Shown here: positions 7,486-17,151 of the stretch, piece by piece | Position numbering within the stretch: the first letter of the stretch is position 1 | How the letters are laid out: each line of letters begins with the position of its first letter | Assembly: GCF_042611095.1 (NCBI RefSeq) | Contig: NZ_JBHFPV010000001.1 | Coordinates: forward strand, 868,001 to 932,000 | Reading direction: 5' to 3' | DNA from: Meishania litoralis | GTDB taxonomy: Bacteria > Bacteroidota > Bacteroidia > Flavobacteriales > Flavobacteriaceae | DNA length: 64,000 bases | Translations under genes and position numbers: made by a program | The notes under the pieces: generated by a model | Told to the model about the DNA's origin: nothing | The model's input: only the letters and a program-made list of their open reading frames with translations | Database searches by the model: none

Positions 7486-10400
7486 TTATTGCTTGAAATA
7501 TTGTAGTTCAAAAACTGATTTTAAATAATTGTCGAGAGTGTTCAGTGCGTCCATTTCGGTCTGTATGGCATCCCGTATAATTTGCGTGAACGCGGCGTAG
7601 TCCACCGCACCTTCTTTGTATGCCAGCAATGCACCTTTGCGCTGTTCCTCGGCGAGTGGCAAGGCTTTGCCCCTATAAAATTGCCAAGATGCCTTCCATT
7701 TCTGATAGGACTGTACGGCTTGCTGATATTCGGATTGCATTCGGCGTTGGGTAAAATCCGCATTCGCCTTTGCAATTTCGCTGTCAATTTTAGCGGCTTT
7801 GGCCTGACTACGCTGTGTGCCTGAAAATAATGGGACGGAAATGCCTGCTTGATAGGTGTAAAATCCGCTATTGCCATCGACCTGTTGAAGTCCACCTTGT
7901 AGGTTCAACTTCGGTAGCAAATCGGTACGGGCTTCATTATAGTTCGCTTCGGCTTCGTCGATGCGCCTTTGCGAAAGTTTCAATTCTGGATGATTTTCTA
8001 TACTTGTAGGTATTTCCAAAACGGATATTTCACTTTCGTTCAGTATGTCGGGAACCGTGTAATACGTTTCTGAGACCAACCAAAGATTGAGCTTTTGCAG
8101 GGCTATGAAATAATCACTTTCTGCCTGTTGCAATTTATTGTTGATTTGCAAGGCTTGATTTGTGGCCGAAGAATATTCCAATCTTGAAATGGCTTCTACC
8201 TCAAAGTTGAGTTCGATGGCCTTTTCAAACTGTAAATAAATGGAATCCAGTTCACGGTACAGTTCATATTTCTGTCGCTGTTGGTATGCCAGCGACCACG
8301 CCTTTTTTACTTCCTGTTCCACTTGCAGTTCGGAAAGGTCAAGAGCAGTTTCGGCCAATGTGATACGATGTTTTTGTAAACGCTTCTTTGCACCGATTCC
8401 GAACAGATTGATGTTCTGCTGCCCTACACCAACCAATGTATAGACACCCTGACCCACTCTTACTTCCTCACCGCCCGTGAAAACTTGGGTCTTGCCAAGG
8501 TCATAAGCCGTGCCTTTAAGGGCGTTCTGTTTTTGGATTTCCAACTGTTTTGTTTTCAAAAGCGGATAGTTTTTCTTCGAGATTTCCACTGCCTGTTCCA
8601 ATGAGATAACCGGTAGTGAGTCTTTCGGTCGGACTTGTTGGGCTTTCACCAAATTGGACGTAAACAATAGACAGACTACTGCCGTAGCGGTAACGAATTT
8701 TGGATTGGGTTTTTTCTTCCGTTCTGAACGTTTCTCTACCCATTGATAAAAAATGGGAAGGATAAAGAGCGTCAAGAGCGTGGAAGTAATCAATCCACCG
8801 ATTACCACGGTTGCCAAGGGTCGTTGCACTTCTGCCCCTGCAGAAGCTGAAATCGCCATAGGAAGAAATCCTAAAATATCGGTAAATGCCGTCAACATAA
8901 TGGGGCGCACTCTGCGTTTTGTTCCCTCAACAATGCGGTCTTTCAAGTTGGTTACACCTTCTTCCTTTAGTTCGTTCAGACCGCTAATCATTACCAGTCC
9001 GTTCAATACTGCGACCCCAAAGAGCACGATAAAGCCGACCCCTGCGGAAATACTAAAGGGCATATCCCTGAGCCATAGGGCAAAAATACCGCCTATGGTC
9101 GCCATAGGGATAGCCACGTAAATCATTAAGGTCTGCGGAAAGGATTTTAATGCAAAATAAATCAAAATGAAAATCAACAATAAAGCAATCGGGACGACGA
9201 CCTGTAATCGCTCACTTGCCCTTTCGAGATTTTCAAATGCACCGCCATACCGAATAAAATAGCCGGGTGGTAAATCAAGATTTGCATCCAGTTTGTCCTT
9301 AATCTCTTTAACCAAGGATTCCACATCACGTCCACGTACATTTACACCTACATAGGTTCTGCGGTTGGTATTGTCGCGACTTATCTGCATCGGTCCTGGT
9401 GTGTACTCGATATTTGCCAATTCTTGAAGTGGAATTTGGGAACCGTTCGGTAAATCGATAAACAGATTCCTTATATCGTTGATGTCGGTTCGGTTTTGCT
9501 CGTTGAGCCTAACGACCAAATCGAAACGCTTTTCGCCTTCAAAGATGACACCTGCATATCCGCCTGCAAAGGCGGATTGCACCATCATATTCAGTTGGTC
9601 AATACTGACCCCGTATTGTGCCAGTTTATTGCGATTGTACTTTATCGTCATCTGGGGCAGTCCCGAAGTTGCTTCCGCCCTCATATCACCTATGCCTTCG
9701 GTCCCCGCAATGATTTTAGTAATCTCGTTAGCTTTTGCAGCAAGAACATCGATATCCTCACCATAAATTTTAATAGCAACATCTTCACGGATGCCTTCCA
9801 AAAGTTCATTGAACCTCATTTCGATGGGTTGGGTAAACTCAAAATTAACGCCCGGGATAATGCTTACCGCTTCCTTCATCTTGTCGATAAGCTCATCCTT
9901 AGATTCAGCGGACACCCAATCGTCCTTTGGGTTCAGTATGACAAACACATCGGCAAAGTCCATTGGCATTGGGTCCGTGGGTACTTCGGCCACCCCGATA
10001 CGGCTTACTATTTTATCCACTTCGGGAAATTCCGCCTTTATAATACGCTCGACTTTGGTAGTGGTCTCTATGGTTTCGCTGAGCGAACTTCCAGGCTTAA
10101 GTATGGCGTGAAATGCAATATCACCTTCATCTAGTTGAGGAATGAATTCGCCACCCATTTTGGAAAATACAAATACAGCTATTGCGAATGTTGCAACTGC
10201 AATACCCACGACCCACTTTCCTTTTTTTAAAGCTCGTAATAAAAGAGGTTTATACTTTCTTTGCACCCAAAATACAAAACGGTCGCCCCACGATTTCTTT
10301 TCTGTCTTGGGTGGTTTTAAAAATATTGCGGACATCATTGGTACATAGGTTAGGCAAAGAAACATAGCACCTATCATAGCAAATATGAATGTAAGCGCCA

Positions 10401-11829
10401 TTGGTTGAAACATTTTGCCCTCAATACCTTCCAACGCCAGTATGGGCAAGAACACAATTAGAATTATCAATTGCCCAAAGAAGGCAGCGTTCATCATCTT
10501 TTTTGATGCATTTGCGGCTATATCATCACGTTTTTCCTTGTTTAAAGACTTCTTTTTTAAGATGTAGCTTCCCATTAAGAATACGCTGGCTTCCACGATT
10601 ATTACCGCCCCATCTACGATAATGCCAAAATCGATAGCACCTAAGCTCATCAGGTTCGCCCATACGTCAAAAACGTTCATAAGAATAAATGCGAACAATA
10701 GGGACAGCGGAATAGTGGAAGCTACAATCAACCCACCACGCCAGTTACCCAAGAGGAAGACCAAGACGAAAATTACGATGAGTGCGCCTTCCAAGAGATT
10801 GTTTCGTACCGTTCCCGTGGTTTCGCTTATTAACTTGCTTCTATCCAATAAAGGCTGTATGACAACCCCTTCCGGTAGGGACTTCTGTATTTCGGCCATT
10901 CGCTCTTTTACACGGACAATGACATCGTTTGAATTTGCCCCTTTGAGCATCATAACCAACCCACCAACGACCTCGCCTTCGCCATCCTGTGTCAAAGCCC
11001 CATATCGAACAGCTGAACCATACCGTACATCGGCAACATCGCTTACGGTAATGGGCAAACCATTTTCATTTTTAATGACTATTTTTTTAATATCATCAAG
11101 GCTTCGCACTAAACCTTCGCCACGGATGAAGTTGGCTTGATGGTTTTTCTCAATGTACGCACCACCCGTATTTTTGTTATTTGTTTCCAATGCCTTAAAA
11201 ACATCCGTAATCGTTAGTCCGATTGCCCTTAATTCGTTAGGGTCAACGGCGACCTCATATTGCTTTATTTTTCCGCCGATGGCATTAATTTCCACAACGC
11301 CAGGTACCATTGCCATTTGCCGTTGCACAATCCAATCTTGCATTGTACGCAAATCGGATAAGGAATATTTATCTTGAAAATTAGGTTCGACTTTTAGGGT
11401 GTATTGATAGACTTCGCCTAAGCCTGTGGTAATTGGACCGATAGAAGGTTGACCAAACCCTTCAGGAATCTGTTCACGTACTTCGGTCAGTTTTTCGGAA
11501 ACAAGCTGACGGGGTAAGTAAGTTCCCATATCGTCATCGAAAACGATGGTAACCACGGAAAGTCCAAAACGCGAAACCGAGCGAATTTCCTTTACATTGG
11601 GCAAATTACTCATCGCAACTTCTACTGGATAGGTTACGAATTGCTCGATATCCTCTGTGCCCAGATTGGGCGATTGTGTGATGACTTGTACCTGATTATT
11701 GGTAACATCCGGCACAGCATCAATGGGAACTTGGGTCATACTATAAATACCGGCACCAATTAGAGCCAATGTAAGCAGACCGATAATGAATTTGTTATTG
11801 ATTGAAAACTCAATGATTCTGTTAATCAT
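7486..11829 (-). CDS. czcA: Heavy-metal RND pump CzcA fused to a TolC/CzcC-type outer-membrane channel
   Basis: At 1447 residues it exceeds a normal HME-RND pump by about 400. Residues 1 to about 1040 are the pump: twelve membrane segments, two large periplasmic loops, and GAIDFGIIVDGAVIIVE in segment 4 with the proton-relay Asp residues of the Zn/Co/Cd (CzcA) class. It then runs through a short Arg/Lys-rich linker into a hydrophobic stretch ending LVKAQQ, which looks like a signal peptide with its cleavage site. The remainder (about 1065-1447) has TolC-family coiled-coil repeats. The fusion is common in Bacteroidota. The internal signal-like segment raises the question of cleavage after translation. 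It heads the czc operon. Confidence 0.93.
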   Translation of the reverse strand: MINRIIEFSINNKFIIGLLTLALIGAGIYSMTQVPIDAVPDVTNNQVQVITQSPNLGTEDIEQFVTYPVEVAMSNLPNVKEIRSVSRFGLSVVTIVFDDDMGTYLPRQLVSEKLTEVREQIPEGFGQPSIGPITTGLGEVYQYTLKVEPNFQDKYSLSDLRTMQDWIVQRQMAMVPGVVEINAIGGKIKQYEVAVDPNELRAIGLTITDVFKALETNNKNTGGAYIEKNHQANFIRGEGLVRSLDDIKKIVIKNENGLPITVSDVADVRYGSAVRYGALTQDGEGEVVGGLVMMLKGANSNDVIVRVKERMAEIQKSLPEGVVIQPLLDRSKLISETTGTVRNNLLEGALIVIFVLVFLLGNWRGGLIVASTIPLSLLFAFILMNVFDVWANLMSLGAIDFGIIVDGAVIIVEASVFLMGSYILKKKSLNKEKRDDIAANASKKMMNAAFFGQLIILIVFLPILALEGIEGKMFQPMALTFIFAMIGAMFLCLTYVPMMSAIFLKPPKTEKKSWGDRFVFWVQRKYKPLLLRALKKGKWVVGIAVATFAIAVFVFSKMGGEFIPQLDEGDIAFHAILKPGSSLSETIETTTKVERIIKAEFPEVDKIVSRIGVAEVPTDPMPMDFADVFVILNPKDDWVSAESKDELIDKMKEAVSIIPGVNFEFTQPIEMRFNELLEGIREDVAIKIYGEDIDVLAAKANEITKIIAGTEGIGDMRAEATSGLPQMTIKYNRNKLAQYGVSIDQLNMMVQSAFAGGYAGVIFEGEKRFDLVVRLNEQNRTDINDIRNLFIDLPNGSQIPLQELANIEYTPGPMQISRDNTNRRTYVGVNVRGRDVESLVKEIKDKLDANLDLPPGYFIRYGGAFENLERASERLQVVVPIALLLIFILIYFALKSFPQTLMIYVAIPMATIGGIFALWLRDMPFSISAGVGFIVLFGVAVLNGLVMISGLNELKEEGVTNLKDRIVEGTKRRVRPIMLTAFTDILGFLPMAISASAGAEVQRPLATVVIGGLITSTLLTLFILPIFYQWVEKRSERKKKPNPKFVTATAVVCLLFTSNLVKAQQVRPKDSLPVISLEQAVEISKKNYPLLKTKQLEIQKQNALKGTAYDLGKTQVFTGGEEVRVGQGVYTLVGVGQQNINLFGIGAKKRLQKHRITLAETALDLSELQVEQEVKKAWSLAYQQRQKYELYRELDSIYLQFEKAIELNFEVEAISRLEYSSATNQALQINNKLQQAESDYFIALQKLNLWLVSETYYTVPDILNESEISVLEIPTSIENHPELKLSQRRIDEAEANYNEARTDLLPKLNLQGGLQQVDGNSGFYTYQAGISVPLFSGTQRSQAKAAKIDSEIAKANADFTQRRMQSEYQQAVQSYQKWKASWQFYRGKALPLAEEQRKGALLAYKEGAVDYAAFTQIIRDAIQTEMDALNTLDNYLKSVFELQYFKQ

Positions 11830-11897
11830 AGATAAAGAGGGTATTAATTCAGTTTATATTTGCATTGAACACATTGAATACAATACAACGCGCAGTA

Positions 11898-11925
11898 TTG
11901 ATATATCCAAATTTGGATATATCAA
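11898..11925. promoter_or_regulatory. Perfect 28-bp palindrome upstream of czcA (candidate operator)
   Basis: TTGATATATCCAAA is followed by its exact reverse complement, with no mismatch and no spacer. It starts 69 bp upstream of the czcA start codon and 32 bp past the stop of the DUF6660 gene. No T-tract follows on either strand, so a terminator is unlikely. AT-rich dyads of this size in front of metal operons are typical Fur-superfamily or ArsR-type operators. The Fur-type protein of the same operon is the natural candidate. Confidence 0.6.
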
Positions 11926-11956
11926 AACAGGATATAGCTATCCCATCAAAACTGAA

Positions 11957-12265
11957 TTATGCCCGAGGGGGCTGAAAAAGGGAAAGGGGTATGTCTTTGC
12001 CCAAGCTATCAAAGTGGGCAAAGTTATCTTGTGGAATTACTGGCTGTAGTGGCTCAAAAGGCACAATACCAAAGTCTATACTGTGACAGTGGCAACATTG
12101 ACACTCACAGAAAGGCGAGCACAATTCGCAGCCTTGGTCGTGTTCGCCATCAAAATCAACTACAAACACTACTTGGGAATCATCTTTTGTTTCCGCAGTA
12201 TCGCTACAAGGCACTAAGTTTAGTGCCAGAAAGTAAATTGATAGTATGAATGCAAAATATTTCAA
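11957..12265 (-). CDS. Small exported Cys/His-rich protein (DUF6660 type)
   Basis: From the TTG at 12265 it reads MKYFAFILSIYFLALNLVPC, a clean signal peptide with a possible lipobox Cys. It continues into an acidic stretch and the cluster CELCSPFCECQCCHCH, then ends HFDSLGKDIPLSLFQPPRA. Proteins with this CSPFCxCxCCH pattern are found beside czc/cus genes in Bacteroidota. A periplasmic metal-binding role is inferred only. An upstream ATG at 12334 would add 23 residues without signal-peptide character and is less likely. A TATCTTTG box (12270-12277, minus strand) lies just before the TTG, so the transcript might be nearly leaderless if that box is used. Confidence 0.65.
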   Translation of the reverse strand: MKYFAFILSIYFLALNLVPCSDTAETKDDSQVVFVVDFDGEHDQGCELCSPFCECQCCHCHSIDFGIVPFEPLQPVIPQDNFAHFDSLGKDIPLSLFQPPRA

Positions 12266-12317
12266 GTTACAAAGATAAAAATATTTTCGTGCAACTGTGT
12301 TGCAAAGATGAGTTACA

Positions 12318-14090
12318 CTATTGAATCGAATCAATTACACTTCCACAAGTTAACATCTGTTCCCCATAATATGGGTTGTTAATCTCTTTATCCTTACTTA
12401 TCCAGAATGCCCCTCTGTTATTATTTGCCATTGGACATTTTTGAATATATACCTTCGGGTTTAAGCCTTGTATAGTCTTTACAATCGGTACGAAATTTTG
12501 GTTCAATACAACAAAATGACTACGCTGATTTTCAATGTCAACACTTTCAGCAATTGACAACAACATCTTTTTGATTTTGGAAATATGAGCTTGTTCCATT
12601 TTACCCAAACCTGAATCAGAAAGAGACTTTAATTCTTCCAAGGTGTTTTTTGAGAAAGTTGAAACCTTTTGAGAATCACTAGCTACAAAGGCGTCTTTCA
12701 TTTTAAGATATGGTTTCAAAACAGATTGAAACGCAATTTGGAATGTCTTTGGTAATTTCATTTGCATTGTTGAACTACCATTGGTTTCATTACCTGTATT
12801 CTGCGTTCCTAAATGCCCTTCGTGACCCGTCATAGTTTTGCCGCCTGATTTGTTCATCATTGACTTCTTACCTTGCAACTGCGCTGCTGCATCTACCGTG
12901 AATGTTCCATTGGTTACTATCTCATCACCCTCTTGTAATCCAGAAGCAACCATAAATATGTCGCCAACTCTATTGCCGAGTGTTACTTCCTGCATTTCAA
13001 AAACTGGTTCATTGGGATTGGTCTTTATATAAACCAATGAGCGTTCACCTGTCCACAACACAGCACTCGCTGGAATGCGAAGTTGAGCCTCTGAACCATT
13101 TGATTTGCTTTTGATTTTACCTGTGACAAACATTCCTGGCTTAAAAAGTCCTTTGTTATTTTTCAAATTAGCACGCACTACTACTGTCCTAGTCTGGGTA
13201 TTCAAAACAGGGTCTATAAAGGAAACCGTAGCATCAAATACTTCATTTTGATAGGCGTTGGTAGTAACCTTGATTTTTTGTCCTTTTTTAAATTCAGAAA
13301 TCTGATTTTCATAGGCATCAAATTCCGCCCAGACGGAATTTAAATTGCTAACTTTTACAATCGGTTGCCCTTGTTTTACATAGTCGCCTTCAGAAGCCAT
13401 TTTTTCAGATACTGTGCCGCTAACGGTAGCGTATATAGGAAAGTTTTCTCTAACTTTTCCAGATTCCTCTATACTATTGATTTGGCTTTCTGAAAGCTTC
13501 CAAAGTTTAAGCTTGTTGCGTACCGCTTTGTATAATTCTGGTTGAGATGCTTTAAGCGAAGCTGCGGTAATCAATTCTTGTTGAGCCGCTACCAAATTTG
13601 GTGCATAAATAGTGGCAAGCAATTGTCCTTTTCTTACTTCCTGACCTTCAAAGTTGACATTGAGACGTTCAATCCTGCCGTCAAAATAACTAGCTTGAAT
13701 CGCGTTTTCTTCCTCATTCATTTTAATTTTTCCTGAAAGGGAAATCATATTCTCGTTGTCCGCAGATGTATTGCCTACAATAGTGGTTTGAATGTTTGCC
13801 AAAGCCATTGCATTTTTCGTCATCTTTATTTCGTTCATCGCAAGACCATCAGCACTAGATTCAGCTGGAATTAAATCCATACCACAAATGGGGCAATCCC
13901 CAGGTTCTGGTTGCATAATTTGTGGATGCATAGAACACGTCCACATCTGTTCAGCATTTTCGCCTGAATGGTCGTGCGTTTCGGTCATATCCGTCTCATC
14001 TTTTTCGATAGAACCACCACTAAAAATGAGCCACCCACCGAGCAGTCCTAAAAGAGCTGCGATACTGATGTATAAAATGTTTTTATTCAT
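12318..14090 (-). CDS. cusB: Copper efflux RND adaptor CusB with heavy-metal-binding and DUF3347 domains
   Basis: This is a 590-residue protein. Residues 1-25 are a membrane anchor or signal. Residues 49-75 form a heavy-metal-binding domain (TCSMHPQIM ... CPICGMDL). Residues about 100-400 are the adaptor body with barrel-sandwich motifs (GQLLATIYAPNLV, GQPIVKVSNL). A Met/His/Gly-rich linker (KSMMNKSGGKTMTGHEGH) joins to a C-terminal DUF3347 domain (about 465-585) ending with NNPYYGEQMLTCGSV. It connects CusA to CusC across the periplasm and collects Cu(I)/Ag(I). It follows copA by 25 bp. The same C-terminal domain is also encoded alone at 17152-17712. Confidence 0.93.
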   Translation of the reverse strand: MNKNILYISIAALLGLLGGWLIFSGGSIEKDETDMTETHDHSGENAEQMWTCSMHPQIMQPEPGDCPICGMDLIPAESSADGLAMNEIKMTKNAMALANIQTTIVGNTSADNENMISLSGKIKMNEEENAIQASYFDGRIERLNVNFEGQEVRKGQLLATIYAPNLVAAQQELITAASLKASQPELYKAVRNKLKLWKLSESQINSIEESGKVRENFPIYATVSGTVSEKMASEGDYVKQGQPIVKVSNLNSVWAEFDAYENQISEFKKGQKIKVTTNAYQNEVFDATVSFIDPVLNTQTRTVVVRANLKNNKGLFKPGMFVTGKIKSKSNGSEAQLRIPASAVLWTGERSLVYIKTNPNEPVFEMQEVTLGNRVGDIFMVASGLQEGDEIVTNGTFTVDAAAQLQGKKSMMNKSGGKTMTGHEGHLGTQNTGNETNGSSTMQMKLPKTFQIAFQSVLKPYLKMKDAFVASDSQKVSTFSKNTLEELKSLSDSGLGKMEQAHISKIKKMLLSIAESVDIENQRSHFVVLNQNFVPIVKTIQGLNPKVYIQKCPMANNNRGAFWISKDKEINNPYYGEQMLTCGSVIDSIQ

Positions 14091-14115
14091 AACTTTTCAA
14101 TTTTAATTAACTTTT

Positions 14116-16617
14116 CTAATCAATTTTCTTGGAACGTAACCTCAAAGCATTTACTATTACAGATACGGAACTAAAACTCATTGCCAAAGCTGCAATCATC
14201 GGCGACAGCAGAATTCCAAAAAATGGGTAGAGCAAGCCAGCTGCTATCGGTATGCCCAGTGTATTATAAATGAGTGCAAAAAACAGATTTTGTTTTATGT
14301 TCTTCATAACAACATCGCTTAGATTGCGAGCTTTTACAATTCCGTGTAAGTCGCCTTTTACTAATGTGAGAGCAGCACTTTCAATGGCTACGTCTGTTCC
14401 TGTTCCCATTGCTATGCCCACATCACTTTTTGCTAATGCAGGAGCATCATTGATACCATCACCAGCCATTGCCACTACCTTTCCATTTTTCTGAAGTTTT
14501 TCAACTTCTTGTAATTTATTTTCTGGTAGCATTCCTGCTTTAAAATCTGCAAGGTTCAGTTCCTTTGCCACCGCTTGGGCGGTATCGTGATTATCGCCAG
14601 TAAGCATTATGACATCAATGTTTTTGTCCTGTAGTGCTTTGATAGCTTTCGCGCTTGTTTTCTTGATTTTATCGCCTACAACAACATATCCAGCTACTTT
14701 TCCATCAATAGCCATATAGGAGACCGTTTTGCCCTGCTCTTGAAAGGTTTTTGCTTCACTTTCCATAGCATCTGAAAGTTTCGCATTTGCGACTTCCATC
14801 ATTTTGGCATTGCCCAGAGACACTTCTTTTCCATTAACGTTTCCTTCAACACCTTTACCAGTAACGGCATTGAAACCGTTAGCTTTTAGAAATTCCATTT
14901 GCTGTTCTTTCCCATACTTAATAGTTGCTTCCGCAAGGGGGTGTTCACTTTGGCTGTTTAATGACACTATGTATTGTAGTACTTCGTTTTCGGTAAAGCC
15001 ATTATCAAAAGACCCAACTTTTTCGACCGTAGGTTTTCCCTCTGTGATTGTTCCAGTCTTGTCAACAATGAGCGTATCTACCTTATCCATTTTTTCGAGA
15101 GCTTCCGCATTTTTGATAAGCACACCATTCTGCGCACCTTTCCCAACGCCTACCATAACAGACATTGGTGTGGCTAATCCCAAAGCACAAGGGCAAGCGA
15201 TTATTAATACGGCAATGGCATTGACCAAAGCATAGACATAGGCTGGTTCTGGTCCCCAAATCGCCCAGACTGCAAATGTTATCAAGGCAATTATTACCAC
15301 AACTGGCACGAAATATCCCGAAACCTTATCAGCCAAATTCTGGATTGGTGCGCGGCTACGACTAGCATCATTCACCATATGGATAATTTGGGATAATAGC
15401 GTGTCCGAACCAACCTTTTCAGCTTTCATTAAAAAGGACTGATTACCATTGATTGTTCCACTACTGACTTTATCTTCTACAGTTTTATTTACGGGAAGAG
15501 GTTCGCCTGTAATCATCGATTCATCAATAGAAGTTTCCCCTTCGGTTACAACACCGTCAACAGGAATCTTATCGCCTGGTTTTACTCTTAGAATGTCACC
15601 CAACTCAATCTCGTCGATACTAACTTCTTTTTCTTCACCATCCACTATTTTAATAGCTTTATTAGGTGCTAACTTCAATAGTTCTTTTACAGCAGAATTG
15701 GTCTTACTATGAGCACGAGCTTCGAGCAGTTGACCCAATAGGACTAAAGTGAGAATTACCGTAGCAGCTTCAAAATAGACGTGAACAGTACCTGCTTCGG
15801 TCTTAAATTGGTCTGGGAAAAAATCAGGCACGAGCATTCCGAATACACTGAATAACCAAGCAACACCAGCACCGATACCAATGAGGGTAAACATATTGAG
15901 GTTCCACGTTTTTATACTGCGATACGCACGCTCAAAGAACATCCAAGTGGCGTAAAACACCACAGGTATGGAAAGCACAAACTGAATCCAGTTCCAATAC
16001 TTCATTTCCAATATATCATATAATGGATTGTTGGTCAGCATTTCGGACATTGCAATTATGAAAATGGGTAATGTAAATGCGACCGCTATCCAGAATTTTT
16101 TGAGCAGTTTTATATAGGTCTTTTCCTCTGCGGACAGGTCGGGTTCCATAGGTACTAAATCCATCCCACAAATTGGACAGCTTCCCGGTTCGCCCTTGAC
16201 GATTTCGGGATGCATCGGGCAAGTGTATTGCGTATTAGAAGCAGTCGATAGATTCATTTCTTCAACCAAATCCATTCCGCAGACTGGACAATCACCTGAT
16301 TTGTCATAAGTTTTATCCCCCTCGCAATGCATAGGGCAATAGAACGTTCCCGTTCCTTTACCTTTAGGCTTTTCTTTCTCTTTAGCTGACGAGTGATGAT
16401 GTTCGCCCAGTTTATGAATACTGTATGTATCACCATCGAATTTTAAGGCTTCCTGAAATTTCTCGATGGGAATATGTGATTCCATCTCAATGGTAGCTTC
16501 CCCTTTTTCAAGATTGACAACTACCTTAATTACCCCTTCTATATTAGAAAGTGTATTTTCCACGTGGGTTCTGCAACCATTGCAGGTCATTCCGTGTATG
16601 TGATAGGTGTGTTTCAT
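14116..16617 (-). CDS. copA: Cu(I)-exporting P1B-type ATPase CopA
   Basis: This is an 833-residue inner-membrane pump. Residues 1-70 are an HMA domain with GMTCNGC (Cys 12 and 15). Two heavy-metal-binding domains follow: YCPMHCEG ... CPVCGMDL (93-117) and YTCPMHPEIV ... CPICGMDLVP (131-156). The ATPase core has TGE (370-372), CPC (475-477), phosphorylated Asp 519 in DKTG and GDGINDAP. The CPC plus two HMBDs and the cus context indicate Cu(I)/Ag(I). It lies between a haem-binding protein gene and cusB. A long interrupted hairpin fills the gap just upstream of its ATG. Confidence 0.95.
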   Translation of the reverse strand: MKHTYHIHGMTCNGCRTHVENTLSNIEGVIKVVVNLEKGEATIEMESHIPIEKFQEALKFDGDTYSIHKLGEHHHSSAKEKEKPKGKGTGTFYCPMHCEGDKTYDKSGDCPVCGMDLVEEMNLSTASNTQYTCPMHPEIVKGEPGSCPICGMDLVPMEPDLSAEEKTYIKLLKKFWIAVAFTLPIFIIAMSEMLTNNPLYDILEMKYWNWIQFVLSIPVVFYATWMFFERAYRSIKTWNLNMFTLIGIGAGVAWLFSVFGMLVPDFFPDQFKTEAGTVHVYFEAATVILTLVLLGQLLEARAHSKTNSAVKELLKLAPNKAIKIVDGEEKEVSIDEIELGDILRVKPGDKIPVDGVVTEGETSIDESMITGEPLPVNKTVEDKVSSGTINGNQSFLMKAEKVGSDTLLSQIIHMVNDASRSRAPIQNLADKVSGYFVPVVVIIALITFAVWAIWGPEPAYVYALVNAIAVLIIACPCALGLATPMSVMVGVGKGAQNGVLIKNAEALEKMDKVDTLIVDKTGTITEGKPTVEKVGSFDNGFTENEVLQYIVSLNSQSEHPLAEATIKYGKEQQMEFLKANGFNAVTGKGVEGNVNGKEVSLGNAKMMEVANAKLSDAMESEAKTFQEQGKTVSYMAIDGKVAGYVVVGDKIKKTSAKAIKALQDKNIDVIMLTGDNHDTAQAVAKELNLADFKAGMLPENKLQEVEKLQKNGKVVAMAGDGINDAPALAKSDVGIAMGTGTDVAIESAALTLVKGDLHGIVKARNLSDVVMKNIKQNLFFALIYNTLGIPIAAGLLYPFFGILLSPMIAALAMSFSSVSVIVNALRLRSKKID

Positions 16618-16634
16618 TTAAATTCATATTTGTG

Positions 16635-16692
16635 CCTGACAAGGGAAGGGGATGCTATTAACCATCAACCAAAATTCCCTTCCCACATCAGG
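16635..16692 (-). promoter_or_regulatory. Interrupted 13-bp hairpin in the copA leader
   Basis: On the transcript the arms are CCTGA (16692-16688) and GGGAAGGG (16684-16677), pairing with CCCTTCCC (16650-16643) and TCAGG (16639-16635). A 3-by-3 internal loop and a 26-base apical loop interrupt the stem. It begins 3 bases after the stop of the haem-binding gene and ends 17 bases before the copA ATG. No U-tract follows, so it is more likely an mRNA processing, stability or translational element than a terminator. A mechanism is not shown by the sequence. Confidence 0.5.
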
Positions 16693-16695
16693 ACT

Positions 16696-17151
16696 TTATT
16701 CTAATTCATCCTTCAAAAGATTCATATAATCGATTAACTCTGTTTTATTATCGTTTGAAAGAATTGCGTCTTTATGTACTAAGGTGTACGAACCCAAGGG
16801 CATTTCATTTTCCTCAATCTGACTTATGATTGACCTTAGCTTACTTTTCTTTCGTCTGTTAGAATAGTTGCCCCATTCATTAAAATTGAATTCATCTTTA
16901 CCTTCGTTTATATGATATTGTAAATACCAAGCTATTGGTTGTACTTTATTATACCACGGATAACTTGTATTGTTGCTATGACAATCATAACAGGAAGTGC
17001 TGACCGTTTTCATTACCGATTCAGGTACTTTGTTTGCAATCATAAAATCGGTTTCAGGAACAGTATCACTCTGATTGCGTTCGGTAGGGATGAATTGAAT
17101 ACCCACCAATACAATCCCTAGAATCCACGCTATGATTTTAACTACTTTCAA
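16696..17151 (-). CDS. Membrane-anchored haem-binding (CxxCH) protein
   Basis: The 151-residue protein has an N-terminal membrane segment (IIAWILGIVLVGIQFIP), one c-type haem motif CYDCH (residues 54-58) and the pattern SNNTSYPWYNKVQPIAWYL seen in the small haem-binding-domain family of Bacteroidota. It ends with a run that positions a second ligand region (MPLGSYTLVHKDA). The start is a TTG that directly follows the TAA of the upstream DUF3347 gene, so the two are probably translationally coupled. In the copper module it may handle electrons or metal in the periplasm. This is inferred from position only. Confidence 0.85.
   Translation of the reverse strand: MKVVKIIAWILGIVLVGIQFIPTERNQSDTVPETDFMIANKVPESVMKTVSTSCYDCHSNNTSYPWYNKVQPIAWYLQYHINEGKDEFNFNEWGNYSNRRKKSKLRSIISQIEENEMPLGSYTLVHKDAILSNDNKTELIDYMNLLKDELE

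Noticed and set aside
11898..11925. Terminator reading of the 28-bp palindrome
   Set aside because: There is no T-tract on either strand and the stem is AT-rich with no loop; an operator explains it better.
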